A stretch of 64,000 nt of DNA, taken from positions 1-64,000 of the forward strand of contig CAXTHH010000004.1 of the NCBI GenBank assembly GCA_964244065.1. The letters are read 5' to 3'. Under the pieces are notes generated by a model. That model did no database searches and was not told where the DNA came from. It saw only the letters and a list, made by a program, of their open reading frames with translations. Every line of letters starts with the position of its first letter. The stretch's first letter is position 1. A program made the translations under genes and the position numbers. This document shows positions 51,065 through 59,128 of this stretch, piece by piece. The stretch comes from JASLDZ01 sp964244065 (GTDB lineage Bacteria > Pseudomonadota > Alphaproteobacteria > Caulobacterales > Caulobacteraceae).

Positions 51065-52048
51065 GGTGTCCATCGCCGCCGCCGCGATCCCGAAGGAGCG
51101 GATGCGGGCGGCGGGATCGTGGATCTGGCCCGTGACCATGATCTCGTCGGCGCCCGTGCGGGCGGCGAAATCGATGATCCCGGCGCGGACCTGGCCGGGG
51201 TCGCCGACCACCGAGCAGCGCAGCGCCTGGGCCAGCATGCGCGCCGCCATCGGGTCGAGCGCCGCCTCGTAGCCGGCCTGCGGCCGGGGCAGCTTGCCCG
51301 GCCGGCCGGTGCGCAGGTTCACGAACGCCTGCTGAAGCGAGCTGAACAGGAGGCGGGCCTCGGCCTCCGTGTCGGCGGCGAAGACGTTCAGGCCGAGCAT
51401 CACGTGCGGGGCGGCCAGCCGTTCGGAGGGCCGGAACTTGCGGCGGTAGATGTCCACCGCCCCCTCCATCTCGCCGGGCGCGAAGTGGCTGGCGAAGGCG
51501 TAGGGCAGGCCCAGGTGCGCCGCGAGCTGCGCGCCGAAGGTGGAGGAGCCCAGGATCCAAACCGGCACGTCCTGCCCCTCGCCGGGGGAGGCGCGCACCG
51601 TTTGTCCGGGCGTCGCGGGACGGAACCAGCCCAGGAGCTCCACAACATCCTGCGGGAAGCCGTCCACGTCGCCGGCGAGGTTGCGGCGCAGCGCCTGGGC
51701 GATCAACTGGTCGGAGCCGGGCGCCCGGCCCAGCCCCAGGTCGATGCGGCCCGGGAACAGGGCGGCGAGCGTGCCGAACTGCTCGGCGATCACCAGCGGC
51801 GCGTGGTTGAGCAGCATGATCCCGCCCGCGCCCACGCGGATGGTGGAGGTCGCGGCCGCCACCTGCCCGATGACCACCGCCGTCGCCGCGCTGGCGATCC
51901 CCGGCATGCCGTGATGCTCGGCCAGCCAGTAGCGGCCGTAGCCGAACCGCTCCGCCGCCTGGGCGAGCGCCACCGTGTTGCGGAGCGCGGTGGAGACGTC
52001 GCTCCCCTCGGGCACGGGGCAGAGGTCGAGGACGGAGAGGGCGGGCAT
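51041..52048 (-). CDS. Luciferase-like flavin monooxygenase (LLM class)
   Basis: 335 residues from ATG 52048, giving the common opening MPALSVLDLCPVPEG; ATG 52069 is an alternative. The family pattern is clear: YWLAEHHGMPGIASAATAVV, STIRVGAGGIMLLNHAPLVIAEQFGTL, GRIDLGLGRAPG and ILGSSTFGAQLAAHLGLPYAFASHF. It resembles the YhbW group of flavin-dependent oxidoreductases, whose substrates are not known. It is preceded by a family A repeat and the serine hydrolase gene on the same strand. Confidence 0.9.
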   Translation of the reverse strand: MPALSVLDLCPVPEGSDVSTALRNTVALAQAAERFGYGRYWLAEHHGMPGIASAATAVVIGQVAAATSTIRVGAGGIMLLNHAPLVIAEQFGTLAALFPGRIDLGLGRAPGSDQLIAQALRRNLAGDVDGFPQDVVELLGWFRPATPGQTVRASPGEGQDVPVWILGSSTFGAQLAAHLGLPYAFASHFAPGEMEGAVDIYRRKFRPSERLAAPHVMLGLNVFAADTEAEARLLFSSLQQAFVNLRTGRPGKLPRPQAGYEAALDPMAARMLAQALRCSVVGDPGQVRAGIIDFAARTGADEIMVTGQIHDPAARIRSFGIAAAAMDTSAVQAAA

Positions 52049-52094
52049 GCGCGATAGGTGGGGAGGCATGGCCAGGTGCGCACCACCTGTCCCT

Positions 52095-52160
52095 TCCGTC
52101 GTCCTCGGACTTGATCCGAGGACCGGGCACAGCCCTCGGATCCAGTCCGAGGGCGGCGGG
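52095..52160. repeat. Palindromic intergenic repeat, family A, copy 7 (short form)
   Basis: TCCGTCGTCCTCGGACTTGA, TCCGAGGACCGGG, then CCCTCGGATCCAGTCCGAGG and GCGGCGGG. Both inner palindromes keep their pairing through compensating changes (CTCGGA with TCCGAG). It lies between the serine hydrolase and LLM genes, both on the minus strand. Confidence 0.85.
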
Positions 52161-52194
52161 GTGATGAGCGCGGAGCAAGGGTCGCTGGGCCGCC

Positions 52195-53433
52195 TCAGTC
52201 CTCGATCGCGGCGTAGACCAGGTTCCGCAGCTGGCCGCGGAAGTTGTACGTGGAGGACGGCAGCAGCTGGGTCATGAAGATCACGACCAGGTCCTCCAGC
52301 GGGTCCACCCAGAAGATCGTGGAGGCGGCGCCGCCCCAGTAGTACTCGCCCTGCGACGGGGAGCCCGCACGCACGCCGTCCGTGGTCATGGCGAAGCCCA
52401 GGCCGAAGCCGACGCCCTTGGGCATGGTCTCCGAGAAGCTGTCGATGGCCAGCGCGGCCAGGTCCTGGCCACCCGGCAGGTGGTTCTCGGTCATCAGGTC
52501 CAGCGTCCGCGGCCCGAGTATGCGCTCGCCGTCCAGCTCGCCGCCCCGGCGCAGCATCTCGCAGAAGCGGTGGTAGTCGCCGAGCGTGGAGACCAGGCCG
52601 CCGCCGCCGGAAAAGAAGGCGGGCTCCTGCAGGAACGGGCTCCGGGCGGGGTCGTCCGCCACCTTCAGCCCCCGGTCCTCGCCCCGCGCGTAGCAGGCGG
52701 CGAAGCGGTCGGCCTGGTCGGGGCGCACGTGGAAGCCCGTCTCCTTCATGCCCAGCGGCGCGAAGATCTCGTCGTGGAGGAAGCGGTCGAGCCGCCGGCC
52801 GGACAGGCGCTCCACCAGGGCGCCGACGACGTCGGTGGCCAGCGAGTACATCCACCGCTCGCCGGGCTGGTAGCGCAGGGGCGTCTGGGCGAGCTTGCCC
52901 ATGAACGCCTCCAGCGTCTCGGCCGGGTCGCGCCGGATCTTCAGCCGCTTGTAGACGGCGTCCACCGGGTCGCCCCCGCCCGGCGCGCCCAGATCCTCCA
53001 GCAGGCCGCCGTAGGTGAAGCCGGCGGTGTGGGTCAGCACGTCGCGGTAGGTGACCGGGCGGCGCGCCGCCTCGGTGACCAGGTCATCGCCCTCGCCCGA
53101 GACGTAGACCTTCGGGTCGCGGAACTCGGGGAAGGCCTTGTGGATCGGGTCGTCCAGCTGGAAGGCCCCGCGCTCCCACAGGCTCATCAGCGCCACCGAC
53201 GCGATGGGCTTGGTCATCGAGTAGATGCGCAGCACCGTGTCGGCCGTCATCGGCGCGTCCAGCGACAGGTCGCGGGAGCCGAGCATGTGCTGGAAGGCCA
53301 CGTGCCCGTGGCGGGCCACCAGAACCTGGCAGCCGGCGATCCGCCCGGGACCGACATAGGCCGACTGCAGGAAGTCGCCGATGCGGTCGAGCCGCCTGGC
53401 GTCCATGCCCGCCTTGCGCGCCTGCTTGCCCAT
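52195..53433 (-). CDS. Serine hydrolase, beta-lactamase class C/esterase family
   Basis: 412 residues, no signal peptide, so probably cytosolic. Catalytic motif SMTK (S72, K75), the Tyr in WMYSLATDVVG near 200, and a third block YYWGGAAST in place of the KTG of true beta-lactamases. This is the EstB type, most often an esterase or peptidase rather than a drug-resistance enzyme. A GGAG ribosome site precedes the ATG, formed partly by the stop codon of a possible small upstream ORF. Confidence 0.9.
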   Translation of the reverse strand: MGKQARKAGMDARRLDRIGDFLQSAYVGPGRIAGCQVLVARHGHVAFQHMLGSRDLSLDAPMTADTVLRIYSMTKPIASVALMSLWERGAFQLDDPIHKAFPEFRDPKVYVSGEGDDLVTEAARRPVTYRDVLTHTAGFTYGGLLEDLGAPGGGDPVDAVYKRLKIRRDPAETLEAFMGKLAQTPLRYQPGERWMYSLATDVVGALVERLSGRRLDRFLHDEIFAPLGMKETGFHVRPDQADRFAACYARGEDRGLKVADDPARSPFLQEPAFFSGGGGLVSTLGDYHRFCEMLRRGGELDGERILGPRTLDLMTENHLPGGQDLAALAIDSFSETMPKGVGFGLGFAMTTDGVRAGSPSQGEYYWGGAASTIFWVDPLEDLVVIFMTQLLPSSTYNFRGQLRNLVYAAIED

Positions 53434-53446
53434 GCCGGTGGTCTCC

Positions 53447-53638
53447 TCAGCGACGCCGCGCGCCGACGGCGGACGGCTTCTGCACCCGCGCGATCAGGTC
53501 GCCCATGGCGAAGGCGATGTCCACCGGGTGCAGTCCGGCCTTCCCGCCGACAGTCTCGGAGGGGTGGGGCGTGGCGGACCGGGCGCCGCCGGGCGCCGGG
53601 CGGGCTTCCCTTGCGGGGCGACCGCGCGCGCACGACAT
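53447..53638 (-). CDS. Possible small ORF upstream of the serine hydrolase
   Basis: 63 codons from ATG 53638. The second half (KAGLHPVDIAFAMGDLIARV, then QKPSAVGARRR) looks like protein sequence rather than the Arg/Pro/Ala noise of shadow frames, but the first half does not. Its TGA stop merges with the GAGGAG ribosome site of the serine hydrolase, which would allow coupling. Family unknown. It may also be only leader sequence. Confidence 0.3.
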   Translation of the reverse strand: MSCARGRPAREARPAPGGARSATPHPSETVGGKAGLHPVDIAFAMGDLIARVQKPSAVGARRR

Positions 53639-53661
53639 TCCACCTCCAAGGAGAGTGTGGA

Positions 53662-54639
53662 TTGTCTGAGATCTTCGACGGCCTCGAGGTGCCCGGGGCG
53701 TTCCGCCCGCGCAGCGGGGCCTACGCCTTCGACGTGGACCAGGGGCTGCGCTCGGTGGTGGCGCTGGAGGCGCGCATACCGTCCGACGCCTTCACGGCGG
53801 AGACGCTGGGGACCGAGCGGATCGGCAACGCCGTGGTGATCGGCCCCGACCGGGTGCTGACCATCGGCTACCTCGTCACCGAGGCCGAGTCCGTGACCCT
53901 GACCACCCGCGACGGCCGCGCCGTGCCCGCGCACGTGCTGGGCGTGGATCCGGAGACGGGCTTCGGCCTGCTGCACGCGCTGGAGCCGCTGGAGCTGCCC
54001 GCCCTGACGCTGGGCGACAGCCGACGGCTGCGGCCCGGCGCGCCGGTGATCGTGGCGGGCGCCGGCGGCGTGGCGCACGCGCTGGCCGCCGCGGTGACCG
54101 CCCGCGAGCCGTTCGCCGGCTACTGGGAGTACGCCCTGGACCACGCCCTGTTCACCACGCCGGCGCACCCGCACTGGAGCGGCGCGGCGCTGCTGGGCGA
54201 GTCCGGCGAGCTCCTGGGCGTGGGCTCGCTGCACGTGGAGGCGCGGGACGGCGAGACGAAGTCGGCGCGCCCGCAGAACATGTTCGTGCCGATCGAGCTC
54301 CTGCCGCCCATCCTGAACGAGCTCTCCAGGGGCGTCCGCCCGCATGCGCCCCGGCCTTGGCTGGGCGTGTTCGCGCAGGAGGTGGAGGGTCACGTGGTGA
54401 TCGTGGGCGCCTCGCCGAACTCGCCCGCCGGCAAGGCGGAGCTCAAGCGCGGCGACATCGTCCACGCCATCGGCGGCGAGCCGGTGACGGGGCTCGGCGA
54501 CTTCTACCGCCGGCTTTGGGCGCTCGGCCCTCCCGGCGTGGACGCGCCGTTGGTGCTGCAGCGTGAGGGCGACGTGTTCGGCGTGGTGGTGACCACTACG
54601 GACCGCACGCGCCTGCTGAAGGCGCGCAGGCTGAACTAG
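53662..54639 (+). CDS. Degenerate HtrA-like (trypsin fold) protein with PDZ domain
   Basis: 325 residues. The TTG start at 53662 is chosen because AAGGAG sits 8 bases upstream and no ATG exists nearby. A trypsin-like domain (about 35-210) is followed by a PDZ domain (about 230-320; PWLGVFAQEVEGHVVIVG, SPAGKAELKRGDIVHAIGGEPV). The HtrA His site reads LTIGYLVTEA (Tyr70 region) instead of TNHHV, the Asp site reads ETGFGLLHA, and the Ser site reads HWSGAALLG (S173) instead of GNSGGPL. Catalysis is therefore probably lost. No signal peptide is visible. It may be a binding or regulatory protein. Confidence 0.8.
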   Translation: MSEIFDGLEVPGAFRPRSGAYAFDVDQGLRSVVALEARIPSDAFTAETLGTERIGNAVVIGPDRVLTIGYLVTEAESVTLTTRDGRAVPAHVLGVDPETGFGLLHALEPLELPALTLGDSRRLRPGAPVIVAGAGGVAHALAAAVTAREPFAGYWEYALDHALFTTPAHPHWSGAALLGESGELLGVGSLHVEARDGETKSARPQNMFVPIELLPPILNELSRGVRPHAPRPWLGVFAQEVEGHVVIVGASPNSPAGKAELKRGDIVHAIGGEPVTGLGDFYRRLWALGPPGVDAPLVLQREGDVFGVVVTTTDRTRLLKARRLN

Positions 54640-54971
54640 CGGGCGCGCTCGCAGAAGGCCTTGGCGGCGGCGAAGGCGCTCGGGACCACGCCGCGCAGGC
54701 TCTGCGAGCGCAGCAGGCGCACGCCCAGCTCGCCGTCCCGGCGCCATACCACCTGCGCCTGGTGCGCCAGGAAGGTGTGCGGGTCGGCCAGCACGAACAG
54801 GTCGGGCAGGCCCTCCGCGCCGCGCTGGCGCAGCCGCGCCCCCGCGTCGGACAGGTCCACGATCAGCACGGAGGCGTTCAGTCCGTCGGGCCTGAACACC
54901 CGCCCCTCGCGCAGGGCGGCGGCCCGGGGCAGGAGGCGGCGTTCCAGGCTCTGCGGGGCGGCGGCGGACAT
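54636..54971 (-). CDS. PilZ-domain protein
   Basis: 111 residues, a single PilZ domain. The c-di-GMP binding elements are recognisable: basic ERRLLPRAAALREGR near the N-terminus (the RxxxR position) and DLSDAGARL near residue 40 (D/NxSxxG). It should bind cyclic di-GMP and act as a small effector, perhaps in motility or surface growth. It ends in a 4-bp overlap with the PDZ protein gene and is divergent from the GH130 operon. Confidence 0.8.
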   Translation of the reverse strand: MSAAAPQSLERRLLPRAAALREGRVFRPDGLNASVLIVDLSDAGARLRQRGAEGLPDLFVLADPHTFLAHQAQVVWRRDGELGVRLLRSQSLRGVVPSAFAAAKAFCERAR

Positions 54972-55023
54972 GGGTCGAGCCTAGGCCGGAAGGCTTAAGG
55001 AGCGCTGACTCTGTCGGGCAGGC

Positions 55024-55048
55024 GGAACAGGGCCGAGCGGTCCGCGTT
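55024..55048 (+). promoter_or_regulatory. Consensus EcfG (SigT) general stress promoter
   Basis: GGAAC (55024-55028), a 16-base spacer, and CGTT (55045-55048) match the alphaproteobacterial EcfG/SigT consensus exactly. It points into the GH130-GH13-GT4 operon. Transcription would start near 55054-55056, so the TTG at 55079 with its GGAG site is a better start codon than the TTG at 55061. Confidence 0.72.
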
Positions 55049-55078
55049 GCCCCGCCGGACTTGGCCGCCGGAGCACGC

Positions 55079-56200
55079 TTGGACTTCGACGACCTGCTCA
55101 TCTTCGCGCCCGACGATGTGGACCTGTCGCGTTCGCCGCTGCGCCGCGGCTGGCCCGCCGACGAGCCCACCCGTGTGCTGGGCGCCTTCAACCCCGGCCT
55201 GACGCGCCTGCCCGACGGCGATCTCCTCTTGATGGTGCGGGTGGCCGAGGCGCTGTCCGAGCCCGTGCGGGACGGGCGGGTGCGCGCGATCCGCCGCACG
55301 CAGGAAGGCTGGGCGCTCGACCCCTACCCGCTCGACGCGGTGGACATGGCCGACCCGCGCCAGTTCCAGCTGCGCCGCCCCGGCCCGCGCACGCTGGGCC
55401 TGACCTCGCTCTCCTGGCTGCTGCCCGTGCGGCTGTCGCCCGACGGCCGCGCGGTGAAGGCGGTGATGTACGACCGGGCGGTCGCGCCGGGCGCCTCCTA
55501 CGAGAGCCTGGGGGTCGAGGACGCGCGTATCTCCCGCGTCGACGGCCGGTGGTGGATGACGGTGTGCGCCGTCTCCGCCGAGCGGCTGGGCACGGCGCTG
55601 TACAGCTCCGACGACGGGCTGGGCTGGCGGCGCGAGGGCCTGGTGCTTGATCACCTGAACAAGGACATGCTGCTGTTCGAGGGGCGGATCGGGGGCGCCT
55701 GCTGGGCGCTGACGCGGCCGCTTGGCGAGGTGTGGTTCGCCTACCCGGACGGGGCGGACTGGGCGGGCGGCCCGTCGATCAACTTCGCCGTCTCGCCCGA
55801 CGCCCTGCACTGGCGGCCGACCGAGGCGCCCGGCCTGCGCGCGCGGCGCGGGTCGGTGATGGCGTCGAAGCTCGGCGGGGGCACGCCGCCGGTGCTCACC
55901 GACGCAGGCTGGCTGACGCTGTACCACGGGGTGGAGCTGCGCGAGCAGGTGGGCGTCTACCGCACCTATTGGGCGCTGCTGGACCGGGACGACCCGACCC
56001 GCATCCTGCGCCAGGACGAGACGCCCGTGCTGGAGGCGCGCCCCGACCTGACCGCGCCCATCGCCGACCGGCTCTACCTGCCGACCCCCGTGGTGTTCAG
56101 CACGGGGATGGTGGACGGGGGCGACCACTGGATCGTCGCCTCGGGCGAGGCCGACCTCGCCTGCCGCATGTCGTTCATCCCCAAGGCGCGGTTCGCATGA
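55079..56200 (+). CDS. GH130-family glycoside phosphorylase/hydrolase
   Basis: 373 residues. No ATG is available; TTG 55079 is chosen because GGAG lies 5 bases upstream and it is correctly placed behind the EcfG promoter (TTG 55061 is the alternative). A five-bladed propeller family: RVLGAFNPGLTRLPDGDLLLMVRVAEAL, LGVEDARISRVDGRWWMTVCA, DHLNKDMLLFEGRIGG, and LTDAGWLTLYHGVE near the end. GH130 enzymes act on beta-mannosides, often by phosphorolysis. Which substrate is used here is not known. It overlaps the GH13 gene as ATGA. Confidence 0.85.
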   Translation: MDFDDLLIFAPDDVDLSRSPLRRGWPADEPTRVLGAFNPGLTRLPDGDLLLMVRVAEALSEPVRDGRVRAIRRTQEGWALDPYPLDAVDMADPRQFQLRRPGPRTLGLTSLSWLLPVRLSPDGRAVKAVMYDRAVAPGASYESLGVEDARISRVDGRWWMTVCAVSAERLGTALYSSDDGLGWRREGLVLDHLNKDMLLFEGRIGGACWALTRPLGEVWFAYPDGADWAGGPSINFAVSPDALHWRPTEAPGLRARRGSVMASKLGGGTPPVLTDAGWLTLYHGVELREQVGVYRTYWALLDRDDPTRILRQDETPVLEARPDLTAPIADRLYLPTPVVFSTGMVDGGDHWIVASGEADLACRMSFIPKARFA

Positions 56201-57795
56201 GCGCGCGGCCGTGGTGGGAGACCGCGGTGGTCTACCAGGTCTACCCGCGCTCCTTCCAGGACACGGACGGAGATGGGATCGGCGACCTGCGGGGCGTCGA
56301 GCGGCGGCTGGACCACCTGGTCGACCTCGGCGTGGACGCGGTCTGGATCAGCCCGGTGTTCCCCTCCCCCATGGCGGACTTCGGCTACGACGTGGCGGAC
56401 TACTGCGGGATCGACCCCCGCTTCGGGACCATGGCCGACTTCGACCGGCTGCTGGCCGCGGCGCACGCGCGAGGGCTGAAGCTGATCCTCGACTTCGTGC
56501 CGAACCACAGCTCGGCCGAGCATCCCTGGTTCGAGGAGAGCCGCAGCTCGCGCGAGAACTCGAAGCGCGACTGGTACATCTGGCGCGACGCGGCCCCGGG
56601 CGGCGGGCCTCCGAACAACTGGATCAGCGACTTCGGCGGCAGCTCCTGGGAGTGGGACTGGACCACTGGCCAGTACTACCTCCACGCCTTCCTGCCCGAG
56701 CAGCCGGACCTGAACTGGCGCAATCCAGACCTGCGCGCCGCCATGCTGGACGTGCTGCGGTTCTGGTTCGACAAGGGCGTGGACGGCTTCCGCATCGACG
56801 TGCTGTGGCACGTGATCAAGGACGCGCAGTTCCGCGACAACCCGCCCAAGCCCGACCACGTCGCCCGCATGGGCGAGCTGTTCGATCAGCTGCAGGTCCA
56901 CAACACGAGCCAGCCGGAGGCGCACGACGTCGCGGCCGCCATGCGCGCGGTGGCCGACGGCTACCCCGGCGACCGCGTGCTGATCGGTGAGATCTATCTG
57001 CCGACGCCCGAGCTCATGGCCTGGTACGGCACGCCGGAGCGGCCAGAGGTCGTCCCGTTCAACTTCGGCCTGATCGGCGCAGAGTGGCGCGCACAGGTGC
57101 TGCACAGGCTGATCGCCGACTACCTGGCCGCCCTGCCGCCGGGCGCCGCGCCCACCTGGGTGCTCGGCAACCACGACCGGCCCCGCATCGCCGCGCGCGT
57201 GGCCGAGGCGCAGGCCAGGGTCGCCGCGGTGCTGCTGCTGACCCTCGGCGGCTCGCCGACGATCTACTACGGCGACGAGCTCGGCCTGGCGGACGTGGCG
57301 ATCCCGCCGGATCGGGTGCAGGATCCCGCCGAGCTCCGCAACCCCGGCCTGGGCGTCGGGCGCGACCCGGTGCGCACGCCCATGCCGTGGGACGCCTCGC
57401 CCAACGCCGGCTTCACCACGGGCGAGCCCTGGCTGCCGCTGAACGCCGACTGGCCGTCGCGCAACGTGGCCGCGCAGGACGGCGCGGCGGGGTCGATGCT
57501 GGAACTGCACCGCGCGCTCCTGCGCCTGCGCCGCGCGCACCCGGCGCTGCGCGGCGGCGGCCTGGAACTGCTGCCCGCCGACGCCCGCGTGCTCGCCTAC
57601 GCCCGCCGCGACGGCGGCGACCACGCGCTGGTGGCCCTGAACCTCACCGCCGAGCCCGCCGAGCTGTCGCTGCCGAGCTGGGCGGCGTCGCTGCCCGTGC
57701 GCCTGTCCACGGTCGCGGGCGACGCCGCACGCGACAGCGCGACGCTCCACCTGCGCTCGAACGAGGCCGTGGTGCTGACGGGAGTACGGATGTGA
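56197..57795 (+). CDS. GH13-family alpha-glucosidase
   Basis: 532 residues, no signal peptide, so cytoplasmic. The four conserved GH13 regions are intact: DFVPNHSS, GFRIDVLWH with nucleophile D201, LIGEIYLP with acid/base E265 and LGNHDRPRI with D327. The opening WWETAVVYQVYPRSFQDTDG and the late MPWDASPNAGFTTGEPWLP fit oligo-1,6- or alpha-1,4-glucosidases, rather than trehalose synthase. It is coupled to the GH130 gene by an ATGA overlap. Confidence 0.93.
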   Translation: MSARPWWETAVVYQVYPRSFQDTDGDGIGDLRGVERRLDHLVDLGVDAVWISPVFPSPMADFGYDVADYCGIDPRFGTMADFDRLLAAAHARGLKLILDFVPNHSSAEHPWFEESRSSRENSKRDWYIWRDAAPGGGPPNNWISDFGGSSWEWDWTTGQYYLHAFLPEQPDLNWRNPDLRAAMLDVLRFWFDKGVDGFRIDVLWHVIKDAQFRDNPPKPDHVARMGELFDQLQVHNTSQPEAHDVAAAMRAVADGYPGDRVLIGEIYLPTPELMAWYGTPERPEVVPFNFGLIGAEWRAQVLHRLIADYLAALPPGAAPTWVLGNHDRPRIAARVAEAQARVAAVLLLTLGGSPTIYYGDELGLADVAIPPDRVQDPAELRNPGLGVGRDPVRTPMPWDASPNAGFTTGEPWLPLNADWPSRNVAAQDGAAGSMLELHRALLRLRRAHPALRGGGLELLPADARVLAYARRDGGDHALVALNLTAEPAELSLPSWAASLPVRLSTVAGDAARDSATLHLRSNEAVVLTGVRM

Positions 57796-57814
57796 TCTGG
57801 GCGGACGCCTTCCT

Positions 57815-57991
57815 CTCCCTCCCCCTCGTGGGGAGGGGGGACCAGCCGCAGGCTGGTGGGTGGGGGGCCGCCCAGGCGCATGGCGCACGACCAGGCGCCG
57901 CCTGGGATGGAGTTCGCTTGCACGCCTCCCAGCTGTGGACCCCCACCCACCAGGCTTCGCCTGGTCCCCCCTCCCCACAAGGGGGAGGGAG
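57815..57991. repeat. Long palindromic intergenic repeat, family D
   Basis: Two arms of about 50 bp are near perfect complements: the left begins CTCCCTCCCCCTCGTGGGG, followed by ACCAGCCGCAGGCTGGTGGG, and the right holds CCCACCCACCAGGCTTCGCC then TGGTCCCCCCTCCCC and ends GGGGGAGGGAG. Each arm contains its own two small hairpins. It lies inside the GH13-GT4 operon gap, and its right end merges into the GT4 ribosome site. Confidence 0.9.
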
Positions 57992-58000
57992 AAGGGCCCT

Positions 58001-59011
58001 ATGAAGATCGCCATGCTCGCGCCGATCAGCTGGCGCACGCCGCCGCGGGCGTACGGGCCGTGGGAGCTTGTCACCTCGCTGCTCACCGAGGCGCTGGTCG
58101 CCCGCGGCGTGGACGTGACGCTGTTCGCCACCCAGGACTCGCACACGGCGGGCACGCTCGCGGGCGTGGTCCCCCGCGCCTACTCCGAGGACCCGTCCAT
58201 CGACGCCAAGGTGTGGGAGGCGCTGCACGTGGCCCACGTGTTCGAGCGCGCGGGCGAGTTCGACCTGATCCACAACCAGGCCGACTTCGTGCCCCTGGCC
58301 TTCTCGCGCCTGGTGGACACGCCCGTGGTCACGACCATCCACGGCTTCAGCGGCCCGCGCATCCTGCCCGCCTACCGCGCCTATGCCGACCGGGTGAGCT
58401 ACGTGGCCATCAGCGAGGCCGACCGCTCGCCCCACCTGCCCTACGCCGCCACCATCCATCACGGCGTCCCGCTGGACGACTTCCCGTTCGACCCCGCAGG
58501 CTCTGACGACCTGCTGTTCTTCGGCCGCATGCACCCCGACAAGGGGGCCGCCCAGGCGATCGCCTGCGCCCGCGCGGCCGGCCGTCGCCTGCTCATGTGC
58601 GGCATCGTGCAGGACGAAGGCTACTTCGCCCGCGAGGTGGAGCCCGGGATCGACGGCGACCGCGTGCGCTACGTCGGCCCGGTGGGCGGAGCCGAGCGCA
58701 CCCGCGCGCTCGGCGGCGCGGCGGCGCTGCTGCACCTGATCGACTTCGAGGAGCCCTTCGGCCTGTCGGTGGTGGAAGCCATGGCCTGCGGCACGCCGGT
58801 GATCGCCACGCGCCGCGGCTCCATGCCCGAGCTGATCGCGCACGGCGTCACCGGCTTCCTGGTGGACAGCGTGGAGGAGGCCGTCGCCGCCGTGGCGCGC
58901 CTGCCCGAGATCGACCGCGCCGCCTGCCGGGCGCGCGTGGCCGAGCGCTTCAGCGTGGGGCGGATGGCCGACCGCTACCTTGCGCTCTACCGCACCCTGG
59001 TGGCCAGATGA
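58001..59011 (+). CDS. GT4-family glycosyltransferase
   Basis: 336 residues. The ATG at 58001 follows GGGAGAAGGG from the end of the repeat. N-terminal GT-B half: PPRAYGPWELVTSLLTEALV and VVTTIHGFSG. C-terminal half with FFGRMHPDKGAAQAI and the nucleotide-sugar EX7E motif EPFGLSVVEAMACGTPVIA. It is likely to transfer glucose or mannose from a nucleotide sugar. Together with GH130 and GH13 it may make or recycle a stress-related glucoside or mannoside. That link is inference from operon order and the stress promoter. Confidence 0.9.
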   Translation: MKIAMLAPISWRTPPRAYGPWELVTSLLTEALVARGVDVTLFATQDSHTAGTLAGVVPRAYSEDPSIDAKVWEALHVAHVFERAGEFDLIHNQADFVPLAFSRLVDTPVVTTIHGFSGPRILPAYRAYADRVSYVAISEADRSPHLPYAATIHHGVPLDDFPFDPAGSDDLLFFGRMHPDKGAAQAIACARAAGRRLLMCGIVQDEGYFAREVEPGIDGDRVRYVGPVGGAERTRALGGAAALLHLIDFEEPFGLSVVEAMACGTPVIATRRGSMPELIAHGVTGFLVDSVEEAVAAVARLPEIDRAACRARVAERFSVGRMADRYLALYRTLVAR

Positions 59012-59128
59012 CGCGATCCCGAGAGCGGCGCGGGGACGCCGGAGCTCACACGCTCTTCGCCGGTCCGAGCGCACGGCCGGCGCTTCGCAGCCTTTCCCGT
59101 CGTCATCCGCCGCGCCCCGCGGGGCGGG

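Noticed and set aside
59105..59125. GC palindrome (GCCCCGCGGGGC) as a terminator between the GT4 and WYL genes
   Set aside because: It has no loop and no T-run, and such short GC palindromes are common by chance here.
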